Origin: an uncultured Verrucomicrobiales bacterium | GTDB taxonomy: Bacteria > Verrucomicrobiota > Verrucomicrobiia > Verrucomicrobiales > Akkermansiaceae | NCBI GenBank assembly: GCA_905478925.1 | Contig: CAJQKQ010000044.1 | Coordinates: 1-64,000, forward strand | DNA length: 64,000 bases | Direction: 5' to 3' | Shown: piece by piece, positions 54,132-63,051 of the stretch | Position numbering within the stretch: position 1 is the stretch's first letter | Layout: each line of letters starts with the position of its first letter | The notes under the pieces: generated by a model | Database searches by the model: none | Told to the model about the DNA's origin: nothing | What the model saw: the letters and a program-made list of their open reading frames with translations, nothing else | Translations under genes and position numbers: made by a program

Positions 54132-54836
54132 CTACTCGAAGGTGTATTGCTTTTCTTTGACCGTGGCGTTGGGCGGGATCTTGTTTTTCTCGAAGAGGTC
54201 GTAGCCGGTTTTGAGGTTTTGCCAGAAGGGCAACCATTCGCTTTCAGCGGCCGCCGCCATGCGTGCCTCCGTCATCCGGAAGGGGAAGATATGGACGCGG
54301 AAGAAGGGCTGGCCGCTGTTGTGGGCGGCGTCTGCGGTGGTGTAGATTTCCTCGATTTTCGCATCCGTCATGGCGAGGCAGCCGATGGAGACGTAGGAGC
54401 CGTGGACCATGATGAAGGAGCCGGTGCGGCCGTTGGCTTTGTCGAATTTGTTGGGGAAACCGATGTTGAAAGCGAGGTGGTAGCGGCTGTTCGGGTGCAT
54501 CGCGGAGGGCGGAACGAAGTAGAAACCCTCCGGCACCTGGCCGTCGCCCTCGGCGAGCTTGGGGCCGAGGCTGCCGCTGGCGGCGGCGATGGGATAGGAG
54601 CGGAAGAGTTCGAATTTCTCAGTCTTCTCGTTCTTTACGAAAAGCTCGAGAATGCGCTCTTCCTTAAAAGCTCGGATGAAGACGGGAGAGCCGAGTTTTA
54701 GTTTTTTTTCCGCAAGAGCGGTTTTCATGTCGGGCGCGATGCGTTGCTTCACATCCCTTTCCCTCGCTTGGCCTTTGGCCTTGTCACCGCAGGACGGGAG
54801 AAGGGCTAGGAGGAAGAGGCAAGGGATGAGTTTCAT
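54132..54836 (-). CDS. YafK-family L,D-transpeptidase-like lipoprotein
   Basis: The 234-residue protein starts MKLIPCLFLLALLPSCGDKA with lipobox LPSC. It has the YkuD-type active site of the YafK/DpaA group, IMVHGSYVSIGCLAMTDAKI, with the catalytic Cys. Before it are VPEGFYFVPPSAMHPNSRY and FNIGFPNKFDKANGRTG. YafK-type proteins cross-link peptidoglycan or act on the lipoprotein-peptidoglycan link. It is separated from lpxA by 12 bases, so both are likely in one operon. Confidence 0.85.
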   Translation of the reverse strand: MKLIPCLFLLALLPSCGDKAKGQARERDVKQRIAPDMKTALAEKKLKLGSPVFIRAFKEERILELFVKNEKTEKFELFRSYPIAAASGSLGPKLAEGDGQVPEGFYFVPPSAMHPNSRYHLAFNIGFPNKFDKANGRTGSFIMVHGSYVSIGCLAMTDAKIEEIYTTADAAHNSGQPFFRVHIFPFRMTEARMAAAAESEWLPFWQNLKTGYDLFEKNKIPPNATVKEKQYTFE

Positions 54837-54848
54837 TGTTACCAGCTG

Positions 54849-55622
54849 TCAACGGGTCACGCCGCGCTGGGAGTTTTCGAGGAAATGGATGAGGTGCTCG
54901 ATGTTGGCGTTCGATGCGGCGGCGGTGGCTTTCAGGGAGCTGAGGCCGTTGGCGAGGGAGATGTCCTTTTTCAAGAACAGGCGCTTGTAGGCGGATTTCA
55001 GATCGCGGATGTCGGTTTCGGTGAAGCCGCGGCGCTGGAGACCGACGAGGTTGAGGCCGCGAGTGGCGGCGGGATTGCCATCGATGATCATGAAGGGCGG
55101 GATGTCCTGAACGATTTTCGAAAGTCCGCCGACGATGGAGTGTTTGCCGATTCGGCAGAACTGGTGAGCCGCGGCGAGGCCGGAGACGATTGCGTAGTCG
55201 CCGACGGTGACGTGGCCGGCGAGGCTGCCGTTGTTTGAGAGGATGATGTGGTCGCCGAGCTGGCAGTCGTGGGCGACGTGGGAGTAGCAGAGGAAGAGGT
55301 TGTGCGAGCCGATGCGGGTGGGCAGTTCCTCATGGGTTCCACGGTGGATCGTGGTGTTTTCGCGGAAGACGTTGTGGTCGCCGACCTCGAGGGCGGTGGG
55401 CTCGCCGATGTATTTGAGATCCTGGGATTTTCCGCCGACTAAGGCGAAGGGGAAAAACTCGTTGGCTTTCCCGAAGGAAGAGGAGCCTTCCAGGACGACG
55501 TGGGAGTGGAGCACACAGTCGTCGCCGAGTGTCACGTTTGCGCCGATGACGCAGTAGGGGCCGACGCGGACGTTCCTGCCGAGTTCGGCTTTGGGGGAAA
55601 TGATGGCGGTTGGGTGGATCAC
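54849..55622 (-). CDS. lpxA: UDP-N-acetylglucosamine acyltransferase
   Basis: From a GTG at 55622 (VIHPTAIISPKAELGRNVRV) the 257-residue enzyme matches the length of E. coli LpxA. It has the hexapeptide-repeat left-handed helix (IGANVTLGDDCVLHSHVVLE), the catalytic-site region YSHVAHDCQLGDHIILSNNG with the His of HVAHD, and HQFCRIGKHSIVGG. It adds the first acyl chain in lipid A synthesis. Longer starts up to 55919 are not needed. The presence of lpxA shows a Gram-negative envelope. Confidence 0.9.
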   Translation of the reverse strand: MIHPTAIISPKAELGRNVRVGPYCVIGANVTLGDDCVLHSHVVLEGSSSFGKANEFFPFALVGGKSQDLKYIGEPTALEVGDHNVFRENTTIHRGTHEELPTRIGSHNLFLCYSHVAHDCQLGDHIILSNNGSLAGHVTVGDYAIVSGLAAAHQFCRIGKHSIVGGLSKIVQDIPPFMIIDGNPAATRGLNLVGLQRRGFTETDIRDLKSAYKRLFLKKDISLANGLSSLKATAAASNANIEHLIHFLENSQRGVTR

Positions 55623-55720
55623 TTGCCGAGTCTCGGATAGTCGGGCGCGGGGTGACGAGCCAAATTTGTCAGATGGAAGCCGGGATGGGCGATATGAAGT
55701 AGCGATCCACGGATTTAAGA

Positions 55721-56257
55721 TCAGCGCTCCGTAGGAAGAACCGTGGTGAGCGCCGGCTGGAGGGCGGGCTTTTTCTCGGCGATCGCCGGGGCTTCCTGCC
55801 GGGACGTGGCTGAAATCGGGGCGAGTGGCATTCCTTCCATGTTCTGCGGCTGCACGAGGCTGAGGATGGTGAGTGCCATGATGCCGCAGGTCATGACTCC
55901 TGACATGCCGAAGAGCCACCAGCGGTGTGCGCCCTCGTAGGGTGTGCCGATACCGGGTTCCGGGCTTTTGCGCAGGCTTGGGGATCCAGGCAGCCGGCCT
56001 GCGGCGGGAGAAATATGGGACACATCCGTCATTTTACGGAAAGGCGATGCGACCGGCAGCGCCCAGCCGGCATAGTCGTCCCCGCTTGAGGAAAGAACCA
56101 TCCCCTCCGGCTTCACATACGTCCGGTCGTAGCTGCCGCGGGCGATGACCTCGGAGACCACTTGCTCGTCGATGAACCCTTGGTTGTCGATCCGGTTGAA
56201 GTTCCGGCTTTTATCCCGGGTTTCGGAGGGCAATGGGGCAAGGGGAAGGGTGTCCAT
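55721..56257 (-). CDS. Hypothetical single-pass membrane protein
   Basis: The 178-residue protein has one membrane helix (WWLFGMSGVMTCGIMALTIL, about residues 112-132), a polar N-terminal half rich in Ser and Pro, and a short Pro/Ala-rich tail. There is no known domain. It begins divergently from the zinc-ribbon/HEAT protein gene. Unassigned. Confidence 0.55.
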   Translation of the reverse strand: MDTLPLAPLPSETRDKSRNFNRIDNQGFIDEQVVSEVIARGSYDRTYVKPEGMVLSSSGDDYAGWALPVASPFRKMTDVSHISPAAGRLPGSPSLRKSPEPGIGTPYEGAHRWWLFGMSGVMTCGIMALTILSLVQPQNMEGMPLAPISATSRQEAPAIAEKKPALQPALTTVLPTER

Positions 56258-56394
56258 GGGGTGGAAGATTTACTTGTTTGCTGTTTAGATTAAAATTACG
56301 GAAACATCAATCATTAATTTGCCTTAAATAAAATCTCAGCATCATGTACGCGGGGTTGCAATCCAGAGACAGCTGGGGCAAGTTGTCGCGGTAA

Positions 56395-57978
56395 ATGCCC
56401 GACGAGCAAGACACCAGCCAAAACCTCGCCATCCGGTGCCCGCAGTGTCGGCAGCGTTTCTCGGTGGGTGAGAATCTGATGGATCGCATGGTGGAGTGCG
56501 GCGCGTGCGACACCCGTTTCCGCATCAGCGACGAGGTTATTCTCCGCTCGAAGAAATTTTATCCCGGCGAACGCGCCGCCGTGGATCTGAATCGCTTCCA
56601 GCGTGTACCTCTTTCCGCAGCGGCTCCCGAGGGGCTGCAGACGATGCGTTATGCAGAGTTCAGTCACCCCGAACAGCTGGAGCCCGCGTCGCCACAACGG
56701 ATCATGGCTGGGATTTTCGGCGTCGGCCTGATGGCGCTGATTGCGCTGTTGCTGATTTTCGCAGTCAATCCGGGAGGCGCTTTCAGCGTGATGCCGCTCG
56801 GGAACAAGCTGGTCGTCGCCGGTTTTTCCTCTCTGATGGGCCTTGCTCTGCTGATCTATGCGAATCCGAAGGCGAGGGTGAAGGCTGCGATGTTCGGGCT
56901 GTTGCTCGCGGCGGGTGTTGTCAGCTTGCCTTTTTTCTTCAAGGGTCAGCCGATCTTGGGAGACAATGAGGTTAATTTCGAACCTAGTTCGGTCGAGCAG
57001 ATGTTTCCACCCGAGGTGGCCGATCCGCTTGTTGAGTTGAGGGCGCGCTTCGGGACGAAGCCCCTTGAGGCCGAGCAGGAAAAGCTGCGCAAGGCTGGAA
57101 GCGACAAGCGCGCCTACGGAGTTTACCTCACCAACCTGGTGCCGCGGAACAAGTACACCGCCAGGGATTTCCTGATTCGGGATACCGAGGCGGGGCCTTC
57201 CTCGCATCCCTATCCCCGGGATGACGGAGACTATCTGATAATCCTCACTGATGTTCCGATGGATATCGAGCAGGTGGCGGAGATCGCCGGTCGGCTTGGC
57301 AAGATGGAGAAGATTCACGCGGAGATCGGGGTGATCGTGGTGAGCGTGGACAACGCCCAATTTCTCGCAGGCTCCGCCGAAAAACTGAACAACAAGGACG
57401 ATCCGGCCTTTTACGAGCTGAACCAATATGAGCTCGGTAACATCGACCTTGATCGCGTGAGGCGCGCCGTCGCGCGCCTTGCGGATGCGGATCCGGTGAT
57501 CTACCGGACGGATATCAGCCGCACCCTCATCGAGTTGCTGGGCAAGCCGGGCGTCACCTTCCACAATGAGTTAGCAAGGGCGCTCCTCGTATGGGAGGAG
57601 GAGCCGGGGCCGGCCGCAGAGGTCGGCCTGAAAGTGCTCCGCAAAATCGTCGCCTCCGGTGAACCCGCTTCCGAAAACCTGGTTTCACTGGTTACACGGG
57701 GGAAATCCGAGGACGCCATCGCGACACTCAATACGCTGTGGACACAGAGTCCGGGTCTTTGGGAGAAATACTACGGAGAATTCGGCCCGCCCATCATCCC
57801 CGGCCTGATGGCGCAGCTCGATTCCGAAGAGGCACCGGTCCGCCGGTCCGCCATCAAGCTGCTCGGCAAGCTTGCTACGGACGAAGCCTTGCCGGCTTTG
57901 GAAAAGCTGACCGAGGATCAAGACCCCGAGGTCCGCGTGCTCGCTGCGCGCGCTGTGGCGAGCATCAAGGGGCGCTGA
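56395..57978 (+). CDS. Zinc-ribbon, membrane and HEAT-repeat protein
   Basis: The 527-residue protein starts with a two-CxxC zinc ribbon (CPQCRQRF near residue 15 and CGACDTRF near 35), as in MJ0042-type ribbon proteins. Three membrane helices follow (GLMALIALLLIFAV, LVVAGFSSLMGLALLIYA, AMFGLLLAAGVVSLPFFF), then a soluble region of about 200 residues with HEAT-like repeats near the end (VRRSAIKLLGKLATDEALPA, VRVLAARAVASIKG). It ends two bases before the convergent rmlB stop. Function unknown. Confidence 0.7.
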   Translation: MPDEQDTSQNLAIRCPQCRQRFSVGENLMDRMVECGACDTRFRISDEVILRSKKFYPGERAAVDLNRFQRVPLSAAAPEGLQTMRYAEFSHPEQLEPASPQRIMAGIFGVGLMALIALLLIFAVNPGGAFSVMPLGNKLVVAGFSSLMGLALLIYANPKARVKAAMFGLLLAAGVVSLPFFFKGQPILGDNEVNFEPSSVEQMFPPEVADPLVELRARFGTKPLEAEQEKLRKAGSDKRAYGVYLTNLVPRNKYTARDFLIRDTEAGPSSHPYPRDDGDYLIILTDVPMDIEQVAEIAGRLGKMEKIHAEIGVIVVSVDNAQFLAGSAEKLNNKDDPAFYELNQYELGNIDLDRVRRAVARLADADPVIYRTDISRTLIELLGKPGVTFHNELARALLVWEEEPGPAAEVGLKVLRKIVASGEPASENLVSLVTRGKSEDAIATLNTLWTQSPGLWEKYYGEFGPPIIPGLMAQLDSEEAPVRRSAIKLLGKLATDEALPALEKLTEDQDPEVRVLAARAVASIKGR

Positions 57979-57980
57979 AG

Positions 57981-58973
57981 TCAGCGTTTCTCCGCTTCGC
58001 GAACCAGGTCGGGCAGGCATTCCGCCAGCGTTCGCTGCGCGCGCCAGCCGAGTTCCGCCTCCAGCTTCCCCGGATTGATCGCATAGCGGAAATCATGGCC
58101 CGGCCTGTCGCCCACATGGTGGACCAGGCAACCGTGCCCTTCGGGGAACGCATCCGGCCGTATCTTGTCGAGCTCGCCGCAGATCGCCCGGACGACATCG
58201 ATGTTCCGCCACTCGTCGCGAGCCCCGATGTCGTAGGTTTCCCCGGCTTTCCCATTCTCCGCTACGGCAAGTAGCGCCGTGATGTGATCCTCCACGTCGA
58301 TCCAGTCCCTGACCTGCAGCCCGCTTCCGTAAATCGGGATTTCCGCGCCGTTCAAAGCCCTTGAGATCGCCAGCGGGATCAGCTTTTCCGGGAATTGTCC
58401 GGTTCCGTAATTGTTGCCGCAGTGAGTAATGATCACCGGCAGCCCGTAGGTCTGGTGCCATGCGCGAACCAGGTGATCCGAGCCCGCCTTGCTCGCCGAA
58501 TAGGGGGATCGCGGCGCATATGAGCTTGTTTCGCTGAACGCCCCTTCCTCCCCGAGGCTGCCGTAAACCTCGTCGGTGGAGACATGGATGAAGCGGAACC
58601 CTTCCCCGTAGGTCTGTCGCGCCGCTTCCAGAAGTGCCCCGGTTCCCAGTAGGTTCGTCCGCAGGAAATCCAGCGGATCCTCGATCGAACGATCTACATG
58701 GGACTCTGCGGCGATGTGAAACAGCCATTCGGGACGGAAATCTATCATTGCCAGCCTCATCAAGGCCGCATCGGCGATATCCGCCTTGAAAAACCGGTGG
58801 TGGCCGGTTTTTTCGAACTCGTCGATGAGGCCCGCATCCGCGGCATAGGTCAGCTTGTCCACGTTGAGAATCTCGTGCCCCGCCGCCAGCAGAGCCCTCA
58901 CCAAGTGCCCGCCGATGAACCCGCACCCGCCCGTCACCATCACCCGCTTGCCAGCTGTCGCATTCCACTCCAT
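57981..58973 (-). CDS. rmlB: dTDP-glucose 4,6-dehydratase
   Basis: From ATG 58973 (MEWNATAGKRVMVTGGCGFI) the 330-residue enzyme has the NAD motif TGGCGFIGGHL, VDRSIEDPLDFLRTN, STDEVYGSLGEEG with the catalytic DE pair, the active YSASKAGSDHLV and CGNNYGTGQFPEKLIPLAI. It makes dTDP-4-keto-6-deoxyglucose, precursor of L-rhamnose and other deoxysugars for LPS. The partners rmlA, rmlC and rmlD are not in the window. The frame upstream to 59090 is not used. Confidence 0.92.
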   Translation of the reverse strand: MEWNATAGKRVMVTGGCGFIGGHLVRALLAAGHEILNVDKLTYAADAGLIDEFEKTGHHRFFKADIADAALMRLAMIDFRPEWLFHIAAESHVDRSIEDPLDFLRTNLLGTGALLEAARQTYGEGFRFIHVSTDEVYGSLGEEGAFSETSSYAPRSPYSASKAGSDHLVRAWHQTYGLPVIITHCGNNYGTGQFPEKLIPLAISRALNGAEIPIYGSGLQVRDWIDVEDHITALLAVAENGKAGETYDIGARDEWRNIDVVRAICGELDKIRPDAFPEGHGCLVHHVGDRPGHDFRYAINPGKLEAELGWRAQRTLAECLPDLVREAEKR

Positions 58974-59110
58974 AGTTACACCCGCCAAAATGCCTGCGGA
59001 GCCGCGTAAGTCCAAGCCCGATCTTGTACCTGTCCGTTTCTCCCTTGCACCAAGGCACTCAAAACGCTTCCTTGCCCGCAGCTCGTCCAACCACGATCAA
59101 TCTTCCCATC

Positions 59111-60241
59111 ATGTCAGAATACGCACGCGGCCTCGAAGGGGTCATCGCCAACGAATCCTCACTCTCAAACGTCATCGGAAAGATTGGCGAGCTCAGCTAC
59201 GTCGGCTACCACATCGACGATCTTGTCGAAAACTGCAGCTACGAGGAAATTATCTATCTTCTCCACAACAACCGCCTGCCGAACAAGGCCGAGCTCACCG
59301 CTTTCGAGACAGGCCTCCGCTCTGACCGCAATCTCCCGGATCAGGTCATCGATTTCCTCAGGAACGCCCCCAAAGACGCCTCTCCCATGGATGTCCTGAG
59401 GACCGCAGTTTCCATGCTCGGCCTCTACGATCACCGCGCGACGATAGGCGAGCCGGATCTCGCCGCAAACGAGGCCGTCGCCCTTTCCCTCTGCTCCCAG
59501 TCCGCGACGATCGTTGCCGCCTTCCATCGCTTCCGCAATGGGCTTGAGCTTCCGCCGGTCCGCGAAGACCTCACCGAAGCCCAGCATTTCCTCTATCTCA
59601 TCAACGGCGAAGTCCCCAGCGACACCGCTGCCCGTATCCTCGATGTCGCGCTGATCCTCCATGCGGATCACGGGATGAACGCCTCGACCTTCTCCGCACG
59701 CGTAACTGTCGCCACTCTTTCCGACATGTATTCCGCGATCACAGCGGCGATTGGCACCCTCAAGGGTCCTCTCCACGGCGGGGCGAACGAAGGCGTGATC
59801 CACATGCTCCAGGAGATCGGCGAGCTCGAAAAGGTTGATGCATGGGTCGAAGGCAAGCTTTCCCGGAAAGAGAAGATCATGGGCATCGGCCACAGGGTTT
59901 ACAAGGTGCTCGATCCGCGCGCCCCGCACCTCCGCCGCCTTGCCATCCAGCTCACCGAGGAGTTGGGCGAGCCGAAATGGATCAAGATGTCCGAGCGCAT
60001 CGCTGAGATCATGCGCGAGCGCAAGAAGCTGGAGGCAAACGTCGATTTTTACTCCGCCACCGTGTATTACTCGCTCGGCATCCCCACCGATCTTTTCACC
60101 CCCATTTTTGCGATCTCCCGCACCTCCGGCTGGACCGCGCACGTCCTCGAGCAGTTGCGTGATAACCGCCTCTACCGCCCGCTCACGCTCTACACCGGCC
60201 CGAAAACACTCAGCCCGGTTCCTCCCATCGAATCGCGCTGA
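59111..60241 (+). CDS. gltA: Citrate synthase
   Basis: From ATG 59111 (MSEYARGLEGVIANESSLSN) the 376-residue enzyme is the short (Bacillus-like) citrate synthase. Catalytic parts are in order: LILHADHGMNAST, GPLHGGANEGVIHML with the oxaloacetate-binding His, MGIGHRVYKVLDPR with the second His, and NVDFYSATVYYSLGIP with the catalytic Asp. It condenses acetyl-CoA and oxaloacetate. A small lipoprotein gene follows eight bases later. Confidence 0.95.
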   Translation: MSEYARGLEGVIANESSLSNVIGKIGELSYVGYHIDDLVENCSYEEIIYLLHNNRLPNKAELTAFETGLRSDRNLPDQVIDFLRNAPKDASPMDVLRTAVSMLGLYDHRATIGEPDLAANEAVALSLCSQSATIVAAFHRFRNGLELPPVREDLTEAQHFLYLINGEVPSDTAARILDVALILHADHGMNASTFSARVTVATLSDMYSAITAAIGTLKGPLHGGANEGVIHMLQEIGELEKVDAWVEGKLSRKEKIMGIGHRVYKVLDPRAPHLRRLAIQLTEELGEPKWIKMSERIAEIMRERKKLEANVDFYSATVYYSLGIPTDLFTPIFAISRTSGWTAHVLEQLRDNRLYRPLTLYTGPKTLSPVPPIESR

Positions 60242-60249
60242 AGCTTCCC

Positions 60250-60513
60250 GTGAAAACTCTGTTTACGCTTCCCCTATTCCTCGGACTGGCGTCCTGCGCC
60301 GCGCCGAAGGCGATCGTCATTGAGGTCGCCCCTGTGAAGCCCGTGAAAAAAGCGGTGGCGGACGCTCCCAAGCCGTCCGTTCCTGGCGATCCCAACGACG
60401 GCCTGCGCCTCCCGGACATGCTCGCACTCCCGAGCGACGACCAGCTCCGCCGGTCAACCGCCCCTTCCGGTGATGGAGCCGCGCCGGTGATTGCCCGTCC
60501 GCCGAAAGAGTGA
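60250..60513 (+). CDS. Small lipoprotein
   Basis: The 87-residue protein begins with a GTG (60250) eight bases after the gltA stop. It has the lipobox LASC in MKTLFTLPLFLGLASCAAP, then a short Pro/Ala/Lys-rich domain without a known motif. The final codons and the bases after them are duplicated 264 bases downstream (see the repeat at 60557-60767). Function unknown. Confidence 0.55.
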   Translation: MKTLFTLPLFLGLASCAAPKAIVIEVAPVKPVKKAVADAPKPSVPGDPNDGLRLPDMLALPSDDQLRRSTAPSGDGAAPVIARPPKE

Positions 60514-60556
60514 ACCCGGTTGCCCCGGGTGTGATTTTTATCGGTGTTTCTCACAC

Positions 60557-60767
60557 GGTAGGGCTGATCCGGCTCGGTCAGCCCACTTGAAAGATCTAGC
60601 AGCCCGCCTCACCCACACGGAAGTGAGATCCCGGGGGAAATGCCGTGTCTTGCCGTGGGTTCACTCCCTTTCCTGAGATACGGCGCTTCCGTTTTTGATC
60701 AGGGCCGACCGAGCCGGATCCGCCCTACCATGATTGAATGGCTTGGGCTGCGGCAGGCGAATACACC
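60557..60767. repeat. MITE-like inverted-repeat element, copy 2
   Basis: This is the inverted copy of the element at 12714-12924, same length (211 bases) with a small number of differences. Its core 60557-60729 is bounded by 23-base inverted repeats with one mismatch. A 21-base direct repeat starting CCGAAAGAGTGAACCCGG flanks the insertion at 60502-60522 and 60766-60786, including the end of the small lipoprotein gene. The interval 60514-60869 holds no gene. Short frames across it (e.g. from 60491) read the same HGRADPARSA-type peptide as copy 1 and are spurious. Confidence 0.8.
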
Positions 60768-60869
60768 GAAAGAGTGAACCCGGTTGGCGCTCGACTTCTC
60801 GGGCGCGTCCGGATAACAAGTGAGCAAGGAAAGCCGGATGGAGCCCGGCTCGCCTGACCGCTCTGCCCC

Positions 60870-61844
60870 ATGTCTTCCATTCCCAGCTCAGATTCCGGTG
60901 CCCGCAGGACGACCGTTTCGATAGGCGAAGGCTCGCGCCGCAAAGCCGAGAAGGCGGTTCTGGGTGAAGTCCGCAGCATCGATCCGGCGGAAACGACCAA
61001 GCGACGGAAGAAGCGCAAAGGGAGCAAGCCTGCGAAGTCGACGAAAGCGTTCAAACGGGTGGTGTTGATTGCCATGAGCCTGCTGTTGCTGGCAATCGGT
61101 GCCGTGTTCATGCTATCGCGCCTCAAAGTAATGTACGAGGAGATGAGGGAGGCTGCCGCACCTTCGAGAAAAGAGGTCACCCCTGTACCGAAAGAGAAGC
61201 TGGAGGATCTCAGCGAGGTGGAAACCAAACTTTTTTCCAGCGATCCGAAAGGTGTCGCAACCTCATTCGCCTACGCAAAGACCGTTGGGGAAAGATTGGA
61301 GCATGTGCTGGATGCCTCGAACGTCGAGGCATACCCGGAACAGGCGCGGACTGCGATTCCCACGAGGATTACGGCTTTCGGAATGGGCAATGCCGGCGAT
61401 GTGCGATATGCTCAATACAAGGCGTTGTTCTCCGATGGCGGGCTGCGGTTGATCGCGGTGGTGCCGACGGAGGGCGATCCAAAAGTCGATTGGGACTGCT
61501 ACGCCCGGTTCGGCACTGCGGAATGGCCTGATATCCTCGAGGGTGAAGTCGACAAGGCGGAAGTTCGGGTGCTCGTCCGGCCATCCGGCTACTACAACTA
61601 TTCCTTTTCGGATGACAAGGAATGGGCGGCTTATGAAATTTCGAGCCCTGATTTTGACGGCAGTATCTTCGCCTATGTGCACAGGGATGAGGATGACGGG
61701 ATCGCGCTGGGCGGGATATTTTCCCGCAGCAACGGCAAACCGGTGAGGCTGATCGTTGAACTTACGAAATCAGCGGAAGGCCTGTCCCACCGCCAGTTTG
61801 TCATTTCCGACTTGGGCAACGTAGGCTGGGTGAAGGGGAGGTGA
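60870..61844 (+). CDS. Hypothetical membrane-anchored protein
   Basis: The 324-residue protein has a basic cytoplasmic N-terminus of about 65 residues (ETTKRRKKRKGSKPAKSTKA), one membrane helix (VVLIAMSLLLLAIGAVFML) and a periplasmic domain of about 230 residues, likely beta-rich (VDWDCYARFGTAEWPDILEG, YYNYSFSDDKEWAAYEIS). No family recognised. It is the first gene after the repeat copy 2. Confidence 0.6.
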   Translation: MSSIPSSDSGARRTTVSIGEGSRRKAEKAVLGEVRSIDPAETTKRRKKRKGSKPAKSTKAFKRVVLIAMSLLLLAIGAVFMLSRLKVMYEEMREAAAPSRKEVTPVPKEKLEDLSEVETKLFSSDPKGVATSFAYAKTVGERLEHVLDASNVEAYPEQARTAIPTRITAFGMGNAGDVRYAQYKALFSDGGLRLIAVVPTEGDPKVDWDCYARFGTAEWPDILEGEVDKAEVRVLVRPSGYYNYSFSDDKEWAAYEISSPDFDGSIFAYVHRDEDDGIALGGIFSRSNGKPVRLIVELTKSAEGLSHRQFVISDLGNVGWVKGR

Positions 61845-61975
61845 CCGCCAACCTGCGGGCGCGAACCACCGATCTCGCAGTGATGCTGAAAACACGGGAA
61901 CAGGTGAGAACCACATTCGTGCATATCTGGATTGGATGATGACAGCCCGCAGTCCACGGGATACGCTGTGGAGTT

Positions 61976-62224
61976 ATGGGATTTCTATCTTGGATATTGC
62001 TGGGTCTGATCGCAGGTATACTTGGGAAGATGATTCTGCCTGGAAAAGATCCGGGCGGTTGGATCATCACCATTCTTTTGGGTGTCGGCGGGGCGTTTTT
62101 CGGGGGCTGGGTCGGGAGCTTTTTCGGTCTCGGAACGGTCGGTGGCTTCAGCCTGGCGTCGGTGGCCACCGCAACGGGAGGAGCGATGCTCCTGCTGATC
62201 ATTTATCGGATGATCAAGGGGTGA
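61976..62224 (+). CDS. GlsB/YeaQ/YmgE-family membrane protein
   Basis: The 82-residue protein has three membrane helices in the glycine-rich YeaQ/transglycosylase-associated pattern (LLGLIAGILGKMILPGKDPG, ITILLGVGGAFFGGWVG, GAMLLLIIYRMIKG). Family members are stress-linked inner-membrane proteins of unclear activity. Length and motif fit. It lies 28 bases from the convergent TPR gene. Confidence 0.85.
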   Translation: MGFLSWILLGLIAGILGKMILPGKDPGGWIITILLGVGGAFFGGWVGSFFGLGTVGGFSLASVATATGGAMLLLIIYRMIKG

Positions 62225-62252
62225 TCCACGAAATTCAGTTACGCCCCGAATG

Positions 62253-62996
62253 CTATAGATTCTTGAGTGTCTGGCGGGCGCGGATCTTGGATTCGGCGTC
62301 GTCGGCCTCGCTGTTCCGCATCGCGAGGCCTTTGTTGATCTCTTTACGGGCATCGGCGTCACGACCCATCATGGCGAGGGTGCGGCCGTATTCGAGTTGG
62401 TGGATCAGGCGCTTGGAATTAATGGATCGAGCTTTCTTGAAGTGCTCCAAAGCTTCCTTGTAGGAGCCTTTCGGGACGCCTCCGTAAACCACCTTGGCAA
62501 GCAACCGGGTTCCGCCGCCGATCCCCGCCATTTCTTGGTGCCAACGGCCGAGCATGTGGTGGGCGTAGTCGGATTTCGAGTTGAGGCGCAGTGCGGTATC
62601 GGCTTCGGACTTCATCTCGCGGGAGGCATCGATCTTGGCGCGGCTGCCCAGGTATGGCGTGAGCTTGCCAAGGGAGAGTGCGACGGCGAGATGGGGGTCG
62701 GATGACTTCGGGTCGGCTTTTACAGCACGCCGGGAGTAGGCGAGTGAGGATTCTGCGGCGTCCTTCGCCGCGGCCTTTCCGAGCGATGGCATCAGGTCGC
62801 CGTATTGCTTGGCGATCTTGACGAGAAGCTCGGCGTCTTTGGGGGATTTCTTCTCGGCCTTCTGGTAGGCTGCGAGGGCGTCGCGTGTCTTGCCGGAGGC
62901 TTCCAGGGCGTCTCCCTTCTTCTCCCACACGGAGGCGGATTGTGAAAAGGCGAGCGAAGCGCTCAGCAGGAGGATAGTGAGGACTTTTGATTTCAT
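62253..62996 (-). CDS. Secreted TPR protein
   Basis: The 247-residue protein has a signal peptide (VLTILLLSASLAFSQSA) followed by TPR-like helix pairs (KKGDALEASGKTRDALAAYQ, LALRLNSKSDYAHHMLGR-type region, RLIHQLEYGRTLAMMGRDAD). It is a small periplasmic repeat protein, probably a scaffold. No partner is evident. Confidence 0.7.
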   Translation of the reverse strand: MKSKVLTILLLSASLAFSQSASVWEKKGDALEASGKTRDALAAYQKAEKKSPKDAELLVKIAKQYGDLMPSLGKAAAKDAAESSLAYSRRAVKADPKSSDPHLAVALSLGKLTPYLGSRAKIDASREMKSEADTALRLNSKSDYAHHMLGRWHQEMAGIGGGTRLLAKVVYGGVPKGSYKEALEHFKKARSINSKRLIHQLEYGRTLAMMGRDADARKEINKGLAMRNSEADDAESKIRARQTLKNL

Positions 62997-63051
62997 GGCA
63001 CTATTATAAGCACGGTTTTTCGGCTTTTCCAGTGGGGCCTATGGGTGCGGA

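Noticed and set aside
60491..60676. 61-codon plus-strand frame
   Set aside because: It crosses the repeat copy 2 and reads the repeat's spurious peptide.
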